A stretch of DNA of 64,000 nt from Parastagonospora avenae f. sp. tritici 18332-5 (GCA_022559985.1 JAFJTR010000099.1:1-64000), one strand, 5' to 3'. Shown: positions 52,485-62,388, counted from the first letter of the stretch. Program-made: numbers and translations. Notes: generated by a model not told the origin, from the sequence alone.

Positions 52485-52646
52485 CACAGTCCGCAACAAA
52501 CAAATCAAATATGCCTCTTATAAAGACCCACTTACCTATCTAGGTAGGAGTTAAACCTCTACGGGTAACTACTAGGCCTAAGCAGGTAATCAATCAAATC
52601 AAATATGGCCTCTCTGGGCCCACTTAATTGATTGTTGCGGAGTCTA
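52485..52646. mobile_element. 162-bp hAT-like MITE (element C)
   Basis: Flanked by a perfect 8-bp duplication GATGCAAC (52477-52484 and 52647-52654). Left end CACAGTCCGCAACAAACAA; right end, reverse-complemented, TAGACTCCGCAACAATCAA; the inner 10 bases TCCGCAACAA match exactly. It is non-coding. The internal words GTTAAACCTCTACGGGTAAC and ACTAGGCCTAAGCAGG resemble words inside the element at 30656-30805, supporting common origin. It lies about 200 bp downstream of an F-box-like pseudogene. Confidence 0.75.
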
Positions 52647-52849
52647 GATGCAACGCACCACGTTGGCAAAGTATGCGAAATGTTAAGTTGTCTAACCTCA
52701 AAATCATCCCTAGCACTTTTTTATTTACTGATAAGTTGTCAAGTGTATCCAGGCTCGTATACAAGAAGCCGGTTGTCCTATGACAGTAGGCCGAGTTCAG
52801 GTAGAGCGCGCCAGAAGGCGAACACAATCCAGTGTCGAACTGCCTTTTC

Positions 52850-53725
52850 TCACATCCGTGAAGACACAAAGGTCCCCGTAACCTCTACCTTCGCGTTTAC
52901 CGTGCTCATCTCTTTTCTGAGCTCCTCCAGGGTCTGCTCTATTTCTGAGCAATAATCTCCCGCATATTTAGCAGGCACCTTCGTGCCACGCACATGCACG
53001 CGCCTCAATCCGACCAATCCAGCAAAATCGCCTAGGCCTAACGTGATCAGCCAGGGAGATATACCCCAAAGACCGTAGCGCCAACCTTCGTCTCAGATGA
53101 CATATGGTCCAATTGAACCGCATCTACAGGGGATTTCGAGCGATGATATAGCATCGTGCTTGTTTTTGGGTAGGTGTTCCAGCCAAGTCCGGAGGTGGCG
53201 TCGCTTGGAAACGACGAAGATGGACTTGGTGTAAGCGAGCATGTGCGCTTCTGAATAGATCTGGCGACAAGTCTGCAAAAGCGAAGGTGGTTTGTCAATC
53301 TAACCCGAATCATTGATAATGATCTTCTGACCTGACATAACGGAGTCGTAGATCTGGTTTCGGATTTCGCCTGGGAGTTTAAGGAGTGATTTGGAGCTAT
53401 TGGCCTTGGTCGCGGCAGAGTCCTTGGCAGAGATGAGTCTACTTATCGTCTCAAAGACGTCCTCCATATCGGAGTCCGCGTCTTTGCTGTCCGCTGCAGT
53501 AGAGCTTGTAGCAGCATCAGCAGTAGCAGCAGCGATTGCAACTACTGTATCTTCGCTATGGTATGCTTGTATTCGCCCGGAATTGACGAGGCGCTTGGCA
53601 GTCGAGGATGCCTTAGGACCTCGAGAAGAAGATTTGGTCTTGTGGACCCCGTTCTTGCCTGTCATTTCCCCATATCGTACTCGCGATGTCGTAGCGCCAG
53701 TCATGGAACGTGTCTGTGGTGCCAT
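52850..53725 (-). pseudogene. F-box-like / 2EXR protein with two in-frame nonsense codons
   Basis: From ATG 53725 (MAPQTRSMTGATTSRVRYGE) one frame runs 291 codons to a TGA at 52850, interrupted by TAG at 53300 and TGA at 53093. The protein sense continues across both: LLKLPGEIRNQIYDSVMSGQ before the first, IDKPPSLLQTCRQIYSEAHM directly after it, and DEGWRYGLWGISPWLITLGL after the second, ending with an amphipathic helix CSEIEQTLEELRKEMSTV. The LPGEIRNQIYD and LLQTCRQIYSEA pair is the classic layout of fungal F-box-like DUF proteins. Both stops are one C-to-T step from CAG and CGA. A 32-base intron around the first stop is too short to be credible, so the gene is either recently dead or depends on readthrough. 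Confidence 0.75.
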
Positions 53726-54524
53726 TGTGGTGTTTGCAAAGAGGACAAGTTGGAAGTAGCTGGTGATTGGTGGAGCTGATGGTTGTAGATTGCAAAGAGC
53801 ACGAGCTGAGAGTGATCGGTGGTTAATGGTCGAGTAGAGAGTGGGTAAGTTTATACAGTAGATTGCATGCTGTCCTCTGAAAGGAAGCGCAATTGCTTTC
53901 ACTCAACGTGAATAGTCGTTCTTGGGGCCAGTTCTGCATCTTGGCACAAAGTTCCTTTGAACTGCTGAAATGCTAAGATGAAAATGATGAGATGCAGAGG
54001 GGAGACACCGTCTTTCCAATTCTAAGGTGAAAGAATTGCTATCGTGTAGCAATCCTATGACAACTATTAGCGTGATTGTTCGTAAGTGATTTGGGATGTT
54101 ATCGTACATTGTGTAAAGCTGCATGTTCAATTCTTTCTGTATCAGACTCTCAGTATATCAATTTAAGTCTTTAAGTACTTATAATTCGCCTCGCTACAAT
54201 TATAAAGCAGTCTAGGACCAGGAAGTTGTAGGAAGTTCAATATCGTTTTGCACATTGGTGTCGACTTGCCGAAGAGGTGACCAGGCCGTTGTGCAGCGCT
54301 CAGGCAGTCAACAGCCCCCGCTTTCCATGAATAACTCAAGTGCTCGCACAATGCTCTGTCAATGATTCTGGCCCCAAAATTACTTTTGACAAACACGATG
54401 AAGCTCTGTGTATGTGTCACATCGCTTGGACTAAGGAAGTATCAGTGTTGGCCATTGAACACGGTCTATCAGTCTGACATAAACCTGATTTTCTCGGTAG
54501 TGGTAGCTTTATTAACGCGTCCAT
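53726..54524. other. Intergenic region
   Basis: 800 bases between the F-box-like pseudogene and the alpha/beta hydrolase. Includes promoter DNA of the pseudogene; no gene seen. Confidence 0.4.
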
Positions 54525-55482
54525 TCATGCGATGAACTTTCGAAGTAATGTTGCCAATCGCTCTGGCTGTTCGAGAGATAGACTGTGTCCGCAATTTTCA
54601 AAGACTTCAGATATCACAATGTCCGTAGCAGCAATCTTCATTTGCTCCTCCACCAAAGAGCCAAAGAATCTGAGACGTTGTTAGCAGTCAAGATTCGTTA
54701 CCGTTGGTGAACAATACTCACTCTGGCGCTCCGACAGTCATGACCTTGCATTTCAATTTGCCCTTCACTAAGATCTCTTTCTCGACGTCTACATTTACCC
54801 AGTGGCTTCTATACGTCTCGAGTATGCCCCGCAAGCCACCCGGTGCTTTCGAACACCGGACCCACTCGTTCACAGCGACCTGATCCAGGGCGCTAGGATT
54901 GTAGCATTCGGCCTTCATGAAGTGCGTCCAGAACTCTTCTTCCTTCCCTTGGATCAACATCTCAGGCACATGTGGCATCCAGAAGAAAGGGATATGCCAA
55001 TTCCAAACACCTTTTTGGTTGTATTGTGCGCTGATGTTGGCGCGAGTGAAAAATGATTGCTCAGTCAGCTTCTCGGAAAGCATCATCTCGCAGAAGCTGA
55101 GATGTGTCACCCTGTCTGGATACAAGCCGGCGAGGCAGAATGCATATGTTCCACCTCTATCTTCGCCATGTACAGCGAACTTCTTGTGGTTTAGCTGGTT
55201 CATCAACTCAGCCATGTCGTTTGCGTTGGTCCGACCATCGTATCCATCGCTTGCAGGAGGCTTGTCGGTCGCACCAAAGCCGCGGAGATCTGGCGCAATG
55301 ATAGAGAAGTGTGGAGTTAGGGAAGGTATTATGCGATACCAATAATAGTGATTTTTTGGTGTTCCGTGAAGGAGAAGTAGGGGAGGTCCAGATCCCGCAG
55401 TGATGTAATGCATTCGAATCCCATGTACTCGTGCCATGTGGTGTTGGACTGGCTTGCCATCGTGGTCGTATGTCTCGGGCAT
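54525..55482 (-). CDS. Alpha/beta hydrolase, epoxide hydrolase / haloacetate dehalogenase type
   Basis: Two exons (55482-54722, 54669-54525) with a 52-bp intron (donor GTGAGT, branch TGCTAAC, acceptor CAG) give 301 residues. The fold is visible from LLLLHGTPKNHYYWYR (HGxP oxyanion motif), PDLRGFGATDKP, the nucleophile elbow in HGEDRGGTYAF with Asp as nucleophile, a lid, and the C-terminal catalytic histidine in ENCGHSLSLEQPERL supplied by exon 2. An Asp nucleophile in a xDRG context points to epoxide hydrolases or fluoroacetate-dehalogenase-like enzymes rather than esterases. No signal peptide; cytosolic. It is divergently arranged with the SDR at 55838, sharing a 355-bp promoter, so the two may be co-expressed in one small detoxification or secondary-metabolite step (inference). 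Confidence 0.92.
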
Positions 55483-55837
55483 CTCGATAAGACCTGTTGT
55501 CGAAGCACTCGGGAAAGTTTCGTGAGGTATGGAAGTACACGAGACCTGGGTGTTGGTAGTACTTACCCCACACCAGTTCTAGTTACGTCATGAAGGGCAG
55601 CGCTAATGCCATCGTCGCGGAATCGCTTCCATCGACTTATACGAAGCGCAGAGATAGTATTGTCGAACCTCGAGCTTGTGAGACCTTGATGGTCACGTGG
55701 TGTTTGTGCGAAACGCATCCATGGATGCTGACGTCTACTCGTAGTTACGCGGCGTGATTGTCGCAATCTCGACCCCGCCATTCCTCGTCAATCGCAAGTC
55801 GCCAATTTTGATCGCAGCATCGTCCGGTGACATTACC
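55483..55837. promoter_or_regulatory. Shared divergent promoter of hydrolase and SDR genes
   Basis: 355 bases between two start codons facing away from each other. Contains GGTCACGTGGTG near 55691, a CACGTG E-box core that could serve both genes. No coding frame. Confidence 0.5.
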
Positions 55838-56821
55838 ATGCCTGGCATTCCTAGATTCCTGTGGTCGCAGATCTTCTACACCCCAAAATCGCCACCCAAA
55901 GACTACTTTGCTGGCCAAACGGTTATTGTAACCGGCGCCAACGCAGGTCTAGGGCTCGAGGCGTCCCGTCACTTCGTACGAGCAGGCGCAAGCACAGTCA
56001 TCATCGCATGCCGAACGCTGAGCAAAGGCGAGACTGCCAAGAAAGAGATTGAAGAGTCTGAGGGACGCAAAGATGTGATCCAGGTGTGGGAACTGGACAT
56101 GTCCTCATATGCTAGCGTCGAGGCATTCGCTAAGCGATGCGAGGAATTGCCGCGGATAGATGTGCTGCTGGAAAACGCTGGGGCATTCACACTCAAGTTT
56201 TCGCGTGCTGAAGACCATGAAACGACTATTACCGTACACGTCATATCGACCTTCATGCTGGCGTTTCTCATGCTGCCTCTCATGAAAGCATCGGCGGCAA
56301 AAACAGGAACGCGACCCTACATCAGCATCGTTACGTCAGAAACGCACGAATGGGTCACGTTCCCCGAGAAGCAGAGCCCGAACATATTCGCTGCGCTAGA
56401 TGACGAGAAAGCGACGAACATGATGGAGCGTTACGGTGTCTCCAAGCTTCTCCAGATCCTGGCTGTGCGCCACTTTACCAAGACCCTCATCAAAGATCCA
56501 TCCAACTTTCCCGTCATTATCAACACCGTTACACCCGGCCTATGTAGAACAGGACTTGTCAAAGATGTTGGCGTCCTTCCTGATGTGCTGAAGTTCTTCT
56601 TGGGTCGCGCAGTAGAGGTGGGAAGCCGAACATATGTAAATGCTGTCGGACCTGTAGGCGAAGGCAGTATGGGCCATTACGTCCTTGATGATTCTGTATC
56701 TGATCCTGCACCTTTTGTACTTGGCGAAGAGGGCTCCCAGTTGGCCAAGAGGGTGTGGGAAGAATTGGTCGAGATCTTGGAGGAGACGTGCCCTGGTATC
56801 ACGAAGAACATCGCAGATTGA
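55838..56821 (+). CDS. Short-chain dehydrogenase/reductase, retinol dehydrogenase-like
   Basis: Single exon of 327 residues from ATG 55838 (MPGIPRFLWSQIFYTPKSPP). Classical SDR features are present: cofactor motif TGANAGLG, an ACRT turn typical of NADP-preferring enzymes, LDMSSYASV, the NAG strand (LLENAGAF), and the active-site Tyr-x-x-x-Lys in YGVSKLLQ, with the upstream serine in SIVTSETHEW. These match the fungal retinol dehydrogenase/WW-oxidoreductase-like group that reduces or oxidises small carbonyls and alcohols. The frame is open upstream, but the ATG at 55838 is the usual start distance before the glycine motif. It shares a promoter with the alpha/beta hydrolase on the other strand. 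Confidence 0.92.
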   Translation: MPGIPRFLWSQIFYTPKSPPKDYFAGQTVIVTGANAGLGLEASRHFVRAGASTVIIACRTLSKGETAKKEIEESEGRKDVIQVWELDMSSYASVEAFAKRCEELPRIDVLLENAGAFTLKFSRAEDHETTITVHVISTFMLAFLMLPLMKASAAKTGTRPYISIVTSETHEWVTFPEKQSPNIFAALDDEKATNMMERYGVSKLLQILAVRHFTKTLIKDPSNFPVIINTVTPGLCRTGLVKDVGVLPDVLKFFLGRAVEVGSRTYVNAVGPVGEGSMGHYVLDDSVSDPAPFVLGEEGSQLAKRVWEELVEILEETCPGITKNIAD

Positions 56822-57130
56822 TCTTTGCTTCACTGTCACCTCTCCATCTTCCTTGATGATGTGCTGGCAACGTTCATCGCGTTTGAGTTCGGACCTGCTG
56901 TATTCGCTCAGGGGTTGCACCTGCTATCGATTGCGCTAGATACGGATCTTCAAACGGCCTAGCGCCGGTGAAACTGAGATTGCACCATCGCTTTCAACTC
57001 TTGTGAGAAACCATTACTCCACCTCCAAACTTTCACTTTCGTCATCAGTATCATGCTCACAACGAACATCTCTGGTACGGAAAAGCATTATTGTTCATTC
57101 ATTCATCAAAAATTCGAGCGAAGAGTCTAT
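56822..57130. other. Convergent intergenic region
   Basis: 309 bases between the stop codons of the SDR (plus) and the L-amino acid oxidase (minus); probably both 3' UTRs. Nothing else seen. Confidence 0.4.
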
Positions 57131-59164
57131 CTACACGTTGATCCACCTTCCCATCCATGTGTCAACAACTTGCTTGGCTTCGTCTACCAACCCCATGTCT
57201 AAAAGGAGCTGAGTTGTTCCACGCACTGCGGAGTCGAGGGCGGAGAAGATCCAGGCATGCGTGTACGAGGTGTGTTCGCCAATGAAGATGGACTTGAACT
57301 CGGTGTTGTAGTAGGCAGGAAGGTACAAGTCCTGTTGACCAGCTAATGGTGCAGCCCAAGCTCCAGCCTGGTGCTCATCAACCTCCCAGCACTGTCGGTC
57401 ATATGCACCAGTGAATTGCTCAGCCGCAATTTCGCCATGGACCTCGACCATCGCGCGTTGAACGTAAGCGACGTGATCGGCAGTGCTGAGAGCGGCAAGC
57501 GAACGTGCAGGCGTGCCAGATGAATACGATGCCAGAATGACACCAGGCAAAGAAGAGTTGATCTTGTACGCGGGATAGCAGACGGAACCGATGCCTGCGA
57601 TGTCGACAGCACCACAGCCGCCGATTATAGGCGGGCTCAACTTCTCCCAGAAACGTGTCTTGTAGTGGAGAGCAACTTTGCACGATTGTTGGTAGTTCAT
57701 GCTGCTGATAGCGCGCGACAAGAGCGAGGAGTACTTGGGAAGATTCCAAAGTCGTACCTTTGAAAATGGCGCGGCGACGACAGCATAGTCGAACTCCTCA
57801 CTTTGCGGCTTCATCGCAAATGGATCCTGACGCCACTCGAGAGCCACCTTGCCGGTGTTGTTGTTGTACTTCAGACCAGTAATCTTGCGACCCAGCGTCA
57901 AACGGTCCTGGACCAAGGGGAAGAACGCGCGAGGAAGCGACTCGAGGCCCTTGTCGATCGTCCGCCAAGTGGTTGCGCCGAAGTAGCCAGAATCGTACTC
58001 CCACAATGGGGCTGAGTTCAGGGAACCCGCCATGTAATCTGCAAGATCTGCGCTGACGTTAAGCGCATAACGAAGGTATGCATATTCCGACCAGTTGAAG
58101 AGGCCCTTGTCGACAGCATCCCTGTGAGCTTGGTATACGTTTCGTGACATGTTCTTGATCACTTCTGTACTCAGGCCTTCGAATTGCTCAAACTTCTCTT
58201 CAGCCTGAGTCTTGGCTTCTTCGTCAGAGAACGCTGCGGCAGGGAGGACCAGAGAAGAGTTGGCTTTGATCTGAGCTGCGCTCGGGATACGACCATTCGG
58301 CAGACGGTACCCGTTTGAGTTCGCAGGCACATTCGGGCTACTTTGGATCCATGGAATGAACTTAACCAGCAGATCACTCTGGTTACCGTTTAGCTGGTTC
58401 AGTACGTCTCCAAGCTGGAAGACCATTTTGTGGTCTTGGATGTCCAAGGTCTCGTTTGTGTCTGCGTACTTGGTCGAGACCGGGAAGCGCATTGGACCCA
58501 TCTCTTGGTACTGGTACTGGTCCGGGGTAGTGCCAGCGAGATACTTGGTGCGGATGCGACCTCCAATTCGTTGCGAGGACTCCATGATGTGCCAATCATG
58601 GATGCCCACCGAGTCTAAAAGCAGACTGGTCAAGAGACCTGCCATTCCTCCGCCGACGATACCAATCTTTTTGCTCTTTTCGACTGCAACAAAGGACACG
58701 TTGTTTTGCTTGGATTGCATGTACGCGACTCCATCGAACCACGGGCCCATCATGTCAGCAACCTTCGAGATCTCCTCCCGCTTCCGTGGCTGATGCTTAA
58801 TGGAGACTGGCGCTGAACGGCCGAGGAGTCTTGAGCCCGAATATGCGTGTAAACAACCTGCGTGCGCTGCATCTTTGGGTACAACCCAGACCAAACGCTC
58901 GGGACGCGACGACCGCTTGATCAAAGAAGAACCAATTTCGTGGTGTCTTGCATCAGCGCCGGTCATATCACAGTCTCCGTACACAACGCGGACGTCTCCT
59001 TCGAACGCGTCGTCACCGTAGGTGATGTGAACATTGTGGACAGAGTCGGATGTAACTTCGACCGGCTTGAAGAAGATGATGTCTGAGCGAGGAGTGACGG
59101 GGGTTGAAAGAACTCCGCTAGCTAACGTAAGTGCAGCTGAGGAAGCGGCGATGAAGCTCTTCAT
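57131..59164 (-). CDS. Secreted L-amino acid oxidase (flavin-containing amine oxidase family)
   Basis: Single exon, 677 residues. A signal peptide (MKSFIAASSAALTLASGVLS) leads a ~150-residue N-terminal part, then the FAD-binding Rossmann motif KIGIVGGGMAGLLTSLLLDS (around residues 166-185) with GGRIRT, the substrate-binding and helical domain with several NxS/T sequons, a second FAD strand (FDYAVVAAPFSKVRLW) and the C-terminal FAD motif FIGEHTSYTHAWIFSALDSAVRGT. This layout matches fungal L-amino acid oxidases that oxidise free amino acids outside the cell to imino acids, releasing hydrogen peroxide; imino acids then hydrolyse to keto acids and ammonia. Substrate range is unknown. Upstream, divergently and 1.6 kb away, lies a secreted RidA-family protein, a likely functional partner. 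The gene is intact and unspliced. Confidence 0.93.
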   Translation of the reverse strand: MKSFIAASSAALTLASGVLSTPVTPRSDIIFFKPVEVTSDSVHNVHITYGDDAFEGDVRVVYGDCDMTGADARHHEIGSSLIKRSSRPERLVWVVPKDAAHAGCLHAYSGSRLLGRSAPVSIKHQPRKREEISKVADMMGPWFDGVAYMQSKQNNVSFVAVEKSKKIGIVGGGMAGLLTSLLLDSVGIHDWHIMESSQRIGGRIRTKYLAGTTPDQYQYQEMGPMRFPVSTKYADTNETLDIQDHKMVFQLGDVLNQLNGNQSDLLVKFIPWIQSSPNVPANSNGYRLPNGRIPSAAQIKANSSLVLPAAAFSDEEAKTQAEEKFEQFEGLSTEVIKNMSRNVYQAHRDAVDKGLFNWSEYAYLRYALNVSADLADYMAGSLNSAPLWEYDSGYFGATTWRTIDKGLESLPRAFFPLVQDRLTLGRKITGLKYNNNTGKVALEWRQDPFAMKPQSEEFDYAVVAAPFSKVRLWNLPKYSSLLSRAISSMNYQQSCKVALHYKTRFWEKLSPPIIGGCGAVDIAGIGSVCYPAYKINSSLPGVILASYSSGTPARSLAALSTADHVAYVQRAMVEVHGEIAAEQFTGAYDRQCWEVDEHQAGAWAAPLAGQQDLYLPAYYNTEFKSIFIGEHTSYTHAWIFSALDSAVRGTTQLLLDMGLVDEAKQVVDTWMGRWINV

Positions 59165-60794
59165 CTTGAATCACGCACGATACAGATGTTGAACAAGTTG
59201 TTGATCTCAAAGCAGTAGGAGACCCCAGTTTATATCACAACTCAAACACTCCAGGCCTACACTTCGCTTGTCATCCCTCGTTCCTGTTGGTCATGACACT
59301 GCGTTATCAAAGACGGCCGTGCAGCTCGCAATCTTGGAATCGAACAGGCCATGCTCACGCCGACGCCACCCATACTACGGCACATTCAGGTAATGCATCT
59401 ACGATAAGAGCAATGCAACGGGATCAGTGGGACCAACTGATGGATTCAGGGTGCGGTTCGCGACACGTCAAATTTTTGCTTCCTACATATTCCACAGGGC
59501 GTGGTCGAGACGCCTTGCAGTAGTGGCATATGCACCTGGAGTCATAGTGTGAAGGTTGCATCCCAGCATAGGATCGGCATTGTACTGCTTACAAAAACAC
59601 AGATAACGGGCGGCGATGCCTTGTTCCGGTCCAGTCTCAGCCGTTTAGGACTTTACGAGCCGATATTGATGGAGCTGCTACTTCGGAAATTTTCTCATGG
59701 CCCAAAAGCGCCATGAATCATTATAGCCGATGTTTCCCGAAATTAAGAATGTTGCGATAAAGAAGCGGCGTCCATGAGAAATAGGCAGTGTATCTCTTAG
59801 TCTGACAAGCGAGTTGCGGATGACTGATGCCGAAGGGAACCGACAAGCCTTCCAGAATCGCTCACGGCCTGCTCCACCGGTTCTTCCGAGTCAATACCCT
59901 AGGATTGTCACTTCTCACGTGGGAATGTCAAAAATAGGCGACTTCAACGTTGTATCCGGCCCCATTGCGGAGATGGCAGCTTTGGTGCAGCTGTGAGATC
60001 TTATGGAGACCTCAGTCATGGCGGCCAATCACATGACGGAGCACACGCCACTTTACACAAATAGTGGAGTGGGACGATAGGTATCGATAACAACAAGGCG
60101 GGCGATCTTAGCATGCATTTCTTATCTTGACTTCACAATTTTGTTATCTAAGGTTACGTTAAAACTAACTCCATTCTCTGCATGAAGGAGCGCTTATGGC
60201 GCAAATCTGCGTATGAAAGGCTCAGCGCCAAGACTGAACGCGCTTCAGCGGTACTTTCTACGCTGTAGCCTGTCCACCCTTTGCATTACTACGCAAGTGT
60301 GGATATTGACCTTCCTCTTCTGGCACTCTCGGCATGCTTCCGAAGTACTGTATCCCACGAGATACGCTTCGGCAGTCAACAAATCCCGCACGGTTTGCCA
60401 GAGCGATGATCGGAATACACGAATCGTCAGCGGACCAGTCCTTGATCCGAACGTTGAATGAAGGTAATTACCAATTGTCCGTACCCTATCTGAATACGTT
60501 AGGAATGAGCCGGGTCGACTTGTAATCAGTGGAAGCCTACCATCTTGGCAACTGTATAGTCGAACAAGCGTGTACCTGGTCGTTGGTACTGACAACTCTT
60601 GGAAAGCATGGCATGCATCGCCCAGAGACTATTTGTTGGGCTCGTCTTGTTTGCAACTGATTCGCTGCTCGAAAACGACGGTATAAGAGTCCTGGTAAGC
60701 CGTTTGTAGTGTACGTATCGAAATATCGATTCCGAGTATCATTGTCAATCTCCACGAAGTACCGACTCATCACATTGCATTCAACATCGTCGAT
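59165..60794. promoter_or_regulatory. Divergent promoter region between L-amino acid oxidase and RidA genes
   Basis: 1.6 kb separating two start codons that point away from each other. It holds several GATA-type words (for example TTATCT at 60122 and 60147), compatible with nitrogen regulation but not diagnostic, and AT-rich stretches near 60120-60170. Short frames on both strands lack protein-like composition. Confidence 0.4.
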
Positions 60795-61359
60795 ATGGTC
60801 TCTTTCACTTCTATCTTGACGACTTTCTTCGCTGTTGCGAGTGTAACTGTCGCCAAACCCACACCCAAGTCCGCCCCACAGCCAGTGGTCACTTACCTTG
60901 GCACACAAGGACCTATTCTGTGTATGTACTCATCTAAGTCTACCTGCAACAAGTAACGATATCTAATGTCTCAAACAGCAAGCGGTGCATGGACAACTAA
61001 AGGCATATTGTACACCTCTGGCACCGTGCCAACCTTCAATGGCTCAATCGTCGCTGGTGGCATTGAAGCGCAGACCGTACGACTCACACATCGCTTGCTT
61101 AAGTATAAAAACTGACACGCCTTAGGCACAAGTCATTAAGAACATTGGTGCTATTCTGGAGGAAGCCGGTACTTCGTGGGATTATGTCATGAAGACGACT
61201 GTCTTCTTGGCAAATATGAGCGATTACACTGCGATGAACTCGGTTTACAGCGCTATGCTTCCGTCGCCCAAGCCTGCGCGCACTGCGGTCGAAGTTGGCA
61301 AGCTTCCTGGTGCATTTTTGATCGAGATTGAGGCTATTGCTGCTATCCCGGATGCTTGA
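60795..61359 (+). CDS. Secreted RidA/YjgF-family protein (putative imine deaminase)
   Basis: Three exons (60795-60921, 60979-61076, 61126-61359) give 152 residues. Introns of 57 and 49 bp have GTATGT and GTACGA donors and CAG/TAG acceptors. The protein begins with a classical signal peptide (MVSFTSILTTFFAVASVTVA), followed by a complete RidA domain: SGAWTTKGILYTSGTVP, QTAQVIKNIGAILEEAGTSW, VMKTTVFLANMSDYTAMNSV, and the catalytic end PARTAVEVGKLPGAFLIEIE, retaining the conserved Arg and Glu. RidA enzymes hydrolyse 2-imino and enamino acids; most are cytosolic or mitochondrial, so a secretory leader is unusual. The neighbour on the other strand is a secreted L-amino acid oxidase whose product is exactly such an imine. 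That relation is inference from context and chemistry. Confidence 0.9.
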
Positions 61360-61725
61360 ATGTAATCTGGCGTGAGATAGTTAGTGTCAAAATCGAATGG
61401 AGCAATGATAAGTGCTTATGGCAAACAAATGACTTGTATAATTATGATCATGAATTGTCAGTGATATACCCGCTCCCTTGCTCTTCGTAATTGACTACCC
61501 TTTCTTCGTGCTCTCTTTGCATGCTCACGCTTTCGCTCGCTCTCATTTCGAAACAAGCTGCGCGATGGTCCGACATCACTTCCCTGCATATAAAGCATAC
61601 TAGGGCCGCCCGATAGCATGGTCGCCCCCATCGATGGCGCCATCTCCCGGCGTCAGTTCGTCCAAACACCCAGCAACCAGCAACGCCCCGTCGATCTTCC
61701 ATCGCCCATTCGCACAGCAAAAGAC
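61360..61725. other. Intergenic region
   Basis: 366 bases between two stop codons (RidA plus strand, unknown protein minus strand). No feature seen. Confidence 0.35.
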
Positions 61726-62388
61726 CTACATAGCCACACGACCCCGGCCCCATGCCACCGGTACATCCGACTCCGACCTCGCAGCAATCTTATGTCCAGT
61801 AATGGCGACATCCTTCCAGCTCAACGCCTCGCAATTCAACGTGCCTTTGAACTTGCGACAATCATTACCCACAAAGACGATGTAGCCCAGGCCAGTCTCC
61901 ACATTGTCACTCTCGCTGGCTTTTCTGCTGAGTTTGGGACTTGGTGGTCGCTGGGGTGTTGGCGTGCCACTCCATCGGAACCAGAATTTCGGGGAGCGGA
62001 AACTGTTCTTTTCAAATGTTTCGAAGCGATTGGATTGTTCGTCGTCTTCTTCGTCATCGTCTTCATCTTCGTCGTCCTCGTCATCCTCGACTGTTTCGAC
62101 TGTTCGCCGCAGGCTTTCTCGGCTGGCGGCCAGGACGACTGCGGCTCTCAACGCACCGGGCAATGCGAGTTCGCCAACCACACCCTCGCCGTTTTCTGTT
62201 ATGCGGTAGAGTTCCAACGATGCGGCTTGGTCCGAAGACACATCGTCTAGCTTTTGCCATGCTGGACATTTCACTTCATAGCTGCCGAACGTTTTGCGGA
62301 CGTCAAAGGTGCTGCGTTTGGATTTGTTGCCTCTGTTATTGTGCATATGCCTGGAGGAGAAGGCCGCATCTTGCCAGTCGTCGCTCAT
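61726..62388 (-). CDS. Hypothetical protein with long acidic run
   Basis: Uninterrupted frame of 220 residues from ATG 62388 (MSDDWQDAAFSSRHMHNNRG). I do not recognise it. The N-terminal half contains FDVRKTFGSYEVKCPAWQKL and LELYRITENGEGVVGELALP, which read as beta-rich folded protein; then comes a run of about 20 mostly Asp/Glu residues, an S/P/R-rich segment (FRWSGTPTPQRPPSPKLSRK) and TGLGYIVFVGNDCRKFKGTL. There is no signal peptide or membrane span. The C-terminus ends abruptly at RGRVAM, so a further 3' exon is possible. It may be a nuclear or nucleic-acid-associated protein, by composition only. Confidence 0.6.
   Translation of the reverse strand: MSDDWQDAAFSSRHMHNNRGNKSKRSTFDVRKTFGSYEVKCPAWQKLDDVSSDQAASLELYRITENGEGVVGELALPGALRAAVVLAASRESLRRTVETVEDDEDDEDEDDDEEDDEQSNRFETFEKNSFRSPKFWFRWSGTPTPQRPPSPKLSRKASESDNVETGLGYIVFVGNDCRKFKGTLNCEALSWKDVAITGHKIAARSESDVPVAWGRGRVAM

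Noticed and set aside
53270..53302. A 32-base intron that would remove the first stop codon in the F-box-like pseudogene
   Set aside because: Too short for a functional fungal intron, and reading straight through the stop gives better conserved sequence (IDKPPSLLQTCRQ).
34714..53725. The idea that TAG is read as glutamine in this organism, because several dead frames show TAG where Gln fits
   Set aside because: Intact genes in the window end naturally at TAG (for example the SH3 gene at 3242, the amidase at 8661 and the DUF1996 gene at 29584), so TAG is an ordinary stop.
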